6,498 nucleotides of DNA from Bacteroidota bacterium (GTDB lineage Bacteria; Bacteroidota; Bacteroidia; Bacteroidales; Cfx3-03): the NCBI GenBank assembly GCA_030706265.1, contig JAUZOX010000160.1, positions 1 through 6,498 of the forward strand, given 5' to 3'. The notes beneath the pieces were generated by a model. That model ran no database searches and was not told where the DNA came from. It saw nothing but the letters and a program-made list of their open reading frames with translations. Position 1 is the first letter of the stretch. Each line of letters starts with the position of its first letter. The translations under genes were made by a program, and so were the position numbers. This document shows positions 6,355 through 6,498 of the stretch, piece after piece.

Positions 6355-6498
6355 TATCAATGTCGTTTAGTTAAGAAAATTTCATAATCGTTTGTAATTC
6401 ATCGAGTAAATTCGTTTGTGGATTTTATGTCGAGGGACACTGCACCCTGGACGGATAATCTCTCTTGTTTTCTGTACAATTTGGTCAAAGGCTTCGAG
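6355..6498. other. Flank after lon, no supported gene
   Basis: These 144 bp hold no strong terminator. An imperfect hairpin can form at 6429-6452: GTC and AGGG pair with CCCT and GAC around one G·G mismatch and an 8-nt loop, but no clean T-run follows. CGTTTGT occurs twice, at 6390-6396 and 6414-6420. The second lies in TTCGTTTG, one base from the TAnnTTTG promoter box, but has no -33 partner at normal spacing. Short frames run to the right edge on both strands: plus from an ATG at 6427, 24 codons; minus ending at a stop at 6384-6382, 38 codons, plus a second minus frame. None shows recognisable protein sequence, so a gene start or gene end here cannot be decided. Confidence 0.5.

Noticed and set aside
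6429..6452. Hairpin as a lon terminator
   Set aside because: The stem is interrupted by a G·G mismatch and is not followed by a T-run; it lies 75 bp past the stop.
1..6498. Mobile element, CRISPR array, toxin-antitoxin or defence system
   Set aside because: All sizeable genes are recognised housekeeping genes; I found no terminal inverted repeats, transposase, regularly spaced repeats or target-site duplications on reading both strands.

Overview
The window looks like ordinary chromosome from a member of the Bacteroidota, most likely the order Bacteroidales. Four things point there. The promoters fit the phylum's -33 TTG / -7 TAnnTTTG pattern. Start codons lack clear Shine-Dalgarno sequences. 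A GlmU-like protein of the 'alternative' Bacteroidetes type is present. Lon carries an acidic N-terminal extension of the kind I recall from this phylum. I see no insertion sequence, integrase, CRISPR array, tRNA, rRNA or other sign of recent transfer.

Layout: positions 1-1945, minus strand, hold two serine-biosynthesis genes. serC (phosphoserine aminotransferase, complete) is followed by serA (3-phosphoglycerate dehydrogenase, cut by the left edge). A 99-bp gap between them can fold into a bulged hairpin with a tandem G·A mismatch. Positions 1946-2206 are a divergent control region with two near-consensus promoters pointing apart, one for serC and one for the rightward genes. Positions 2207-6354, plus strand, hold rpmE2 (zinc-independent type B ribosomal protein L31), a GlmU-like nucleotidyltransferase/left-handed beta-helix acyltransferase fusion, and lon (ATP-dependent protease). 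Intrinsic terminators follow rpmE2 and the GlmU-like gene, so the three rightward genes are probably separate transcription units. Positions 6355-6498 contain no gene I can support.

Functionally, SerA and SerC make consecutive steps from 3-phosphoglycerate towards serine. L31, the GlmU-like enzyme (probable UDP-GlcNAc supply for cell envelope) and Lon (protein quality control) are unrelated housekeeping functions that sit side by side. I found no undescribed multi-gene system. The points most worth a second look are small: the roughly 108-nt leader of rpmE2, which holds a possible 28-codon ORF and a hairpin; the serC-serA intergenic structure; the non-canonical nucleotide-binding loop of SerA; and the substrate question for the GlmU-like protein.
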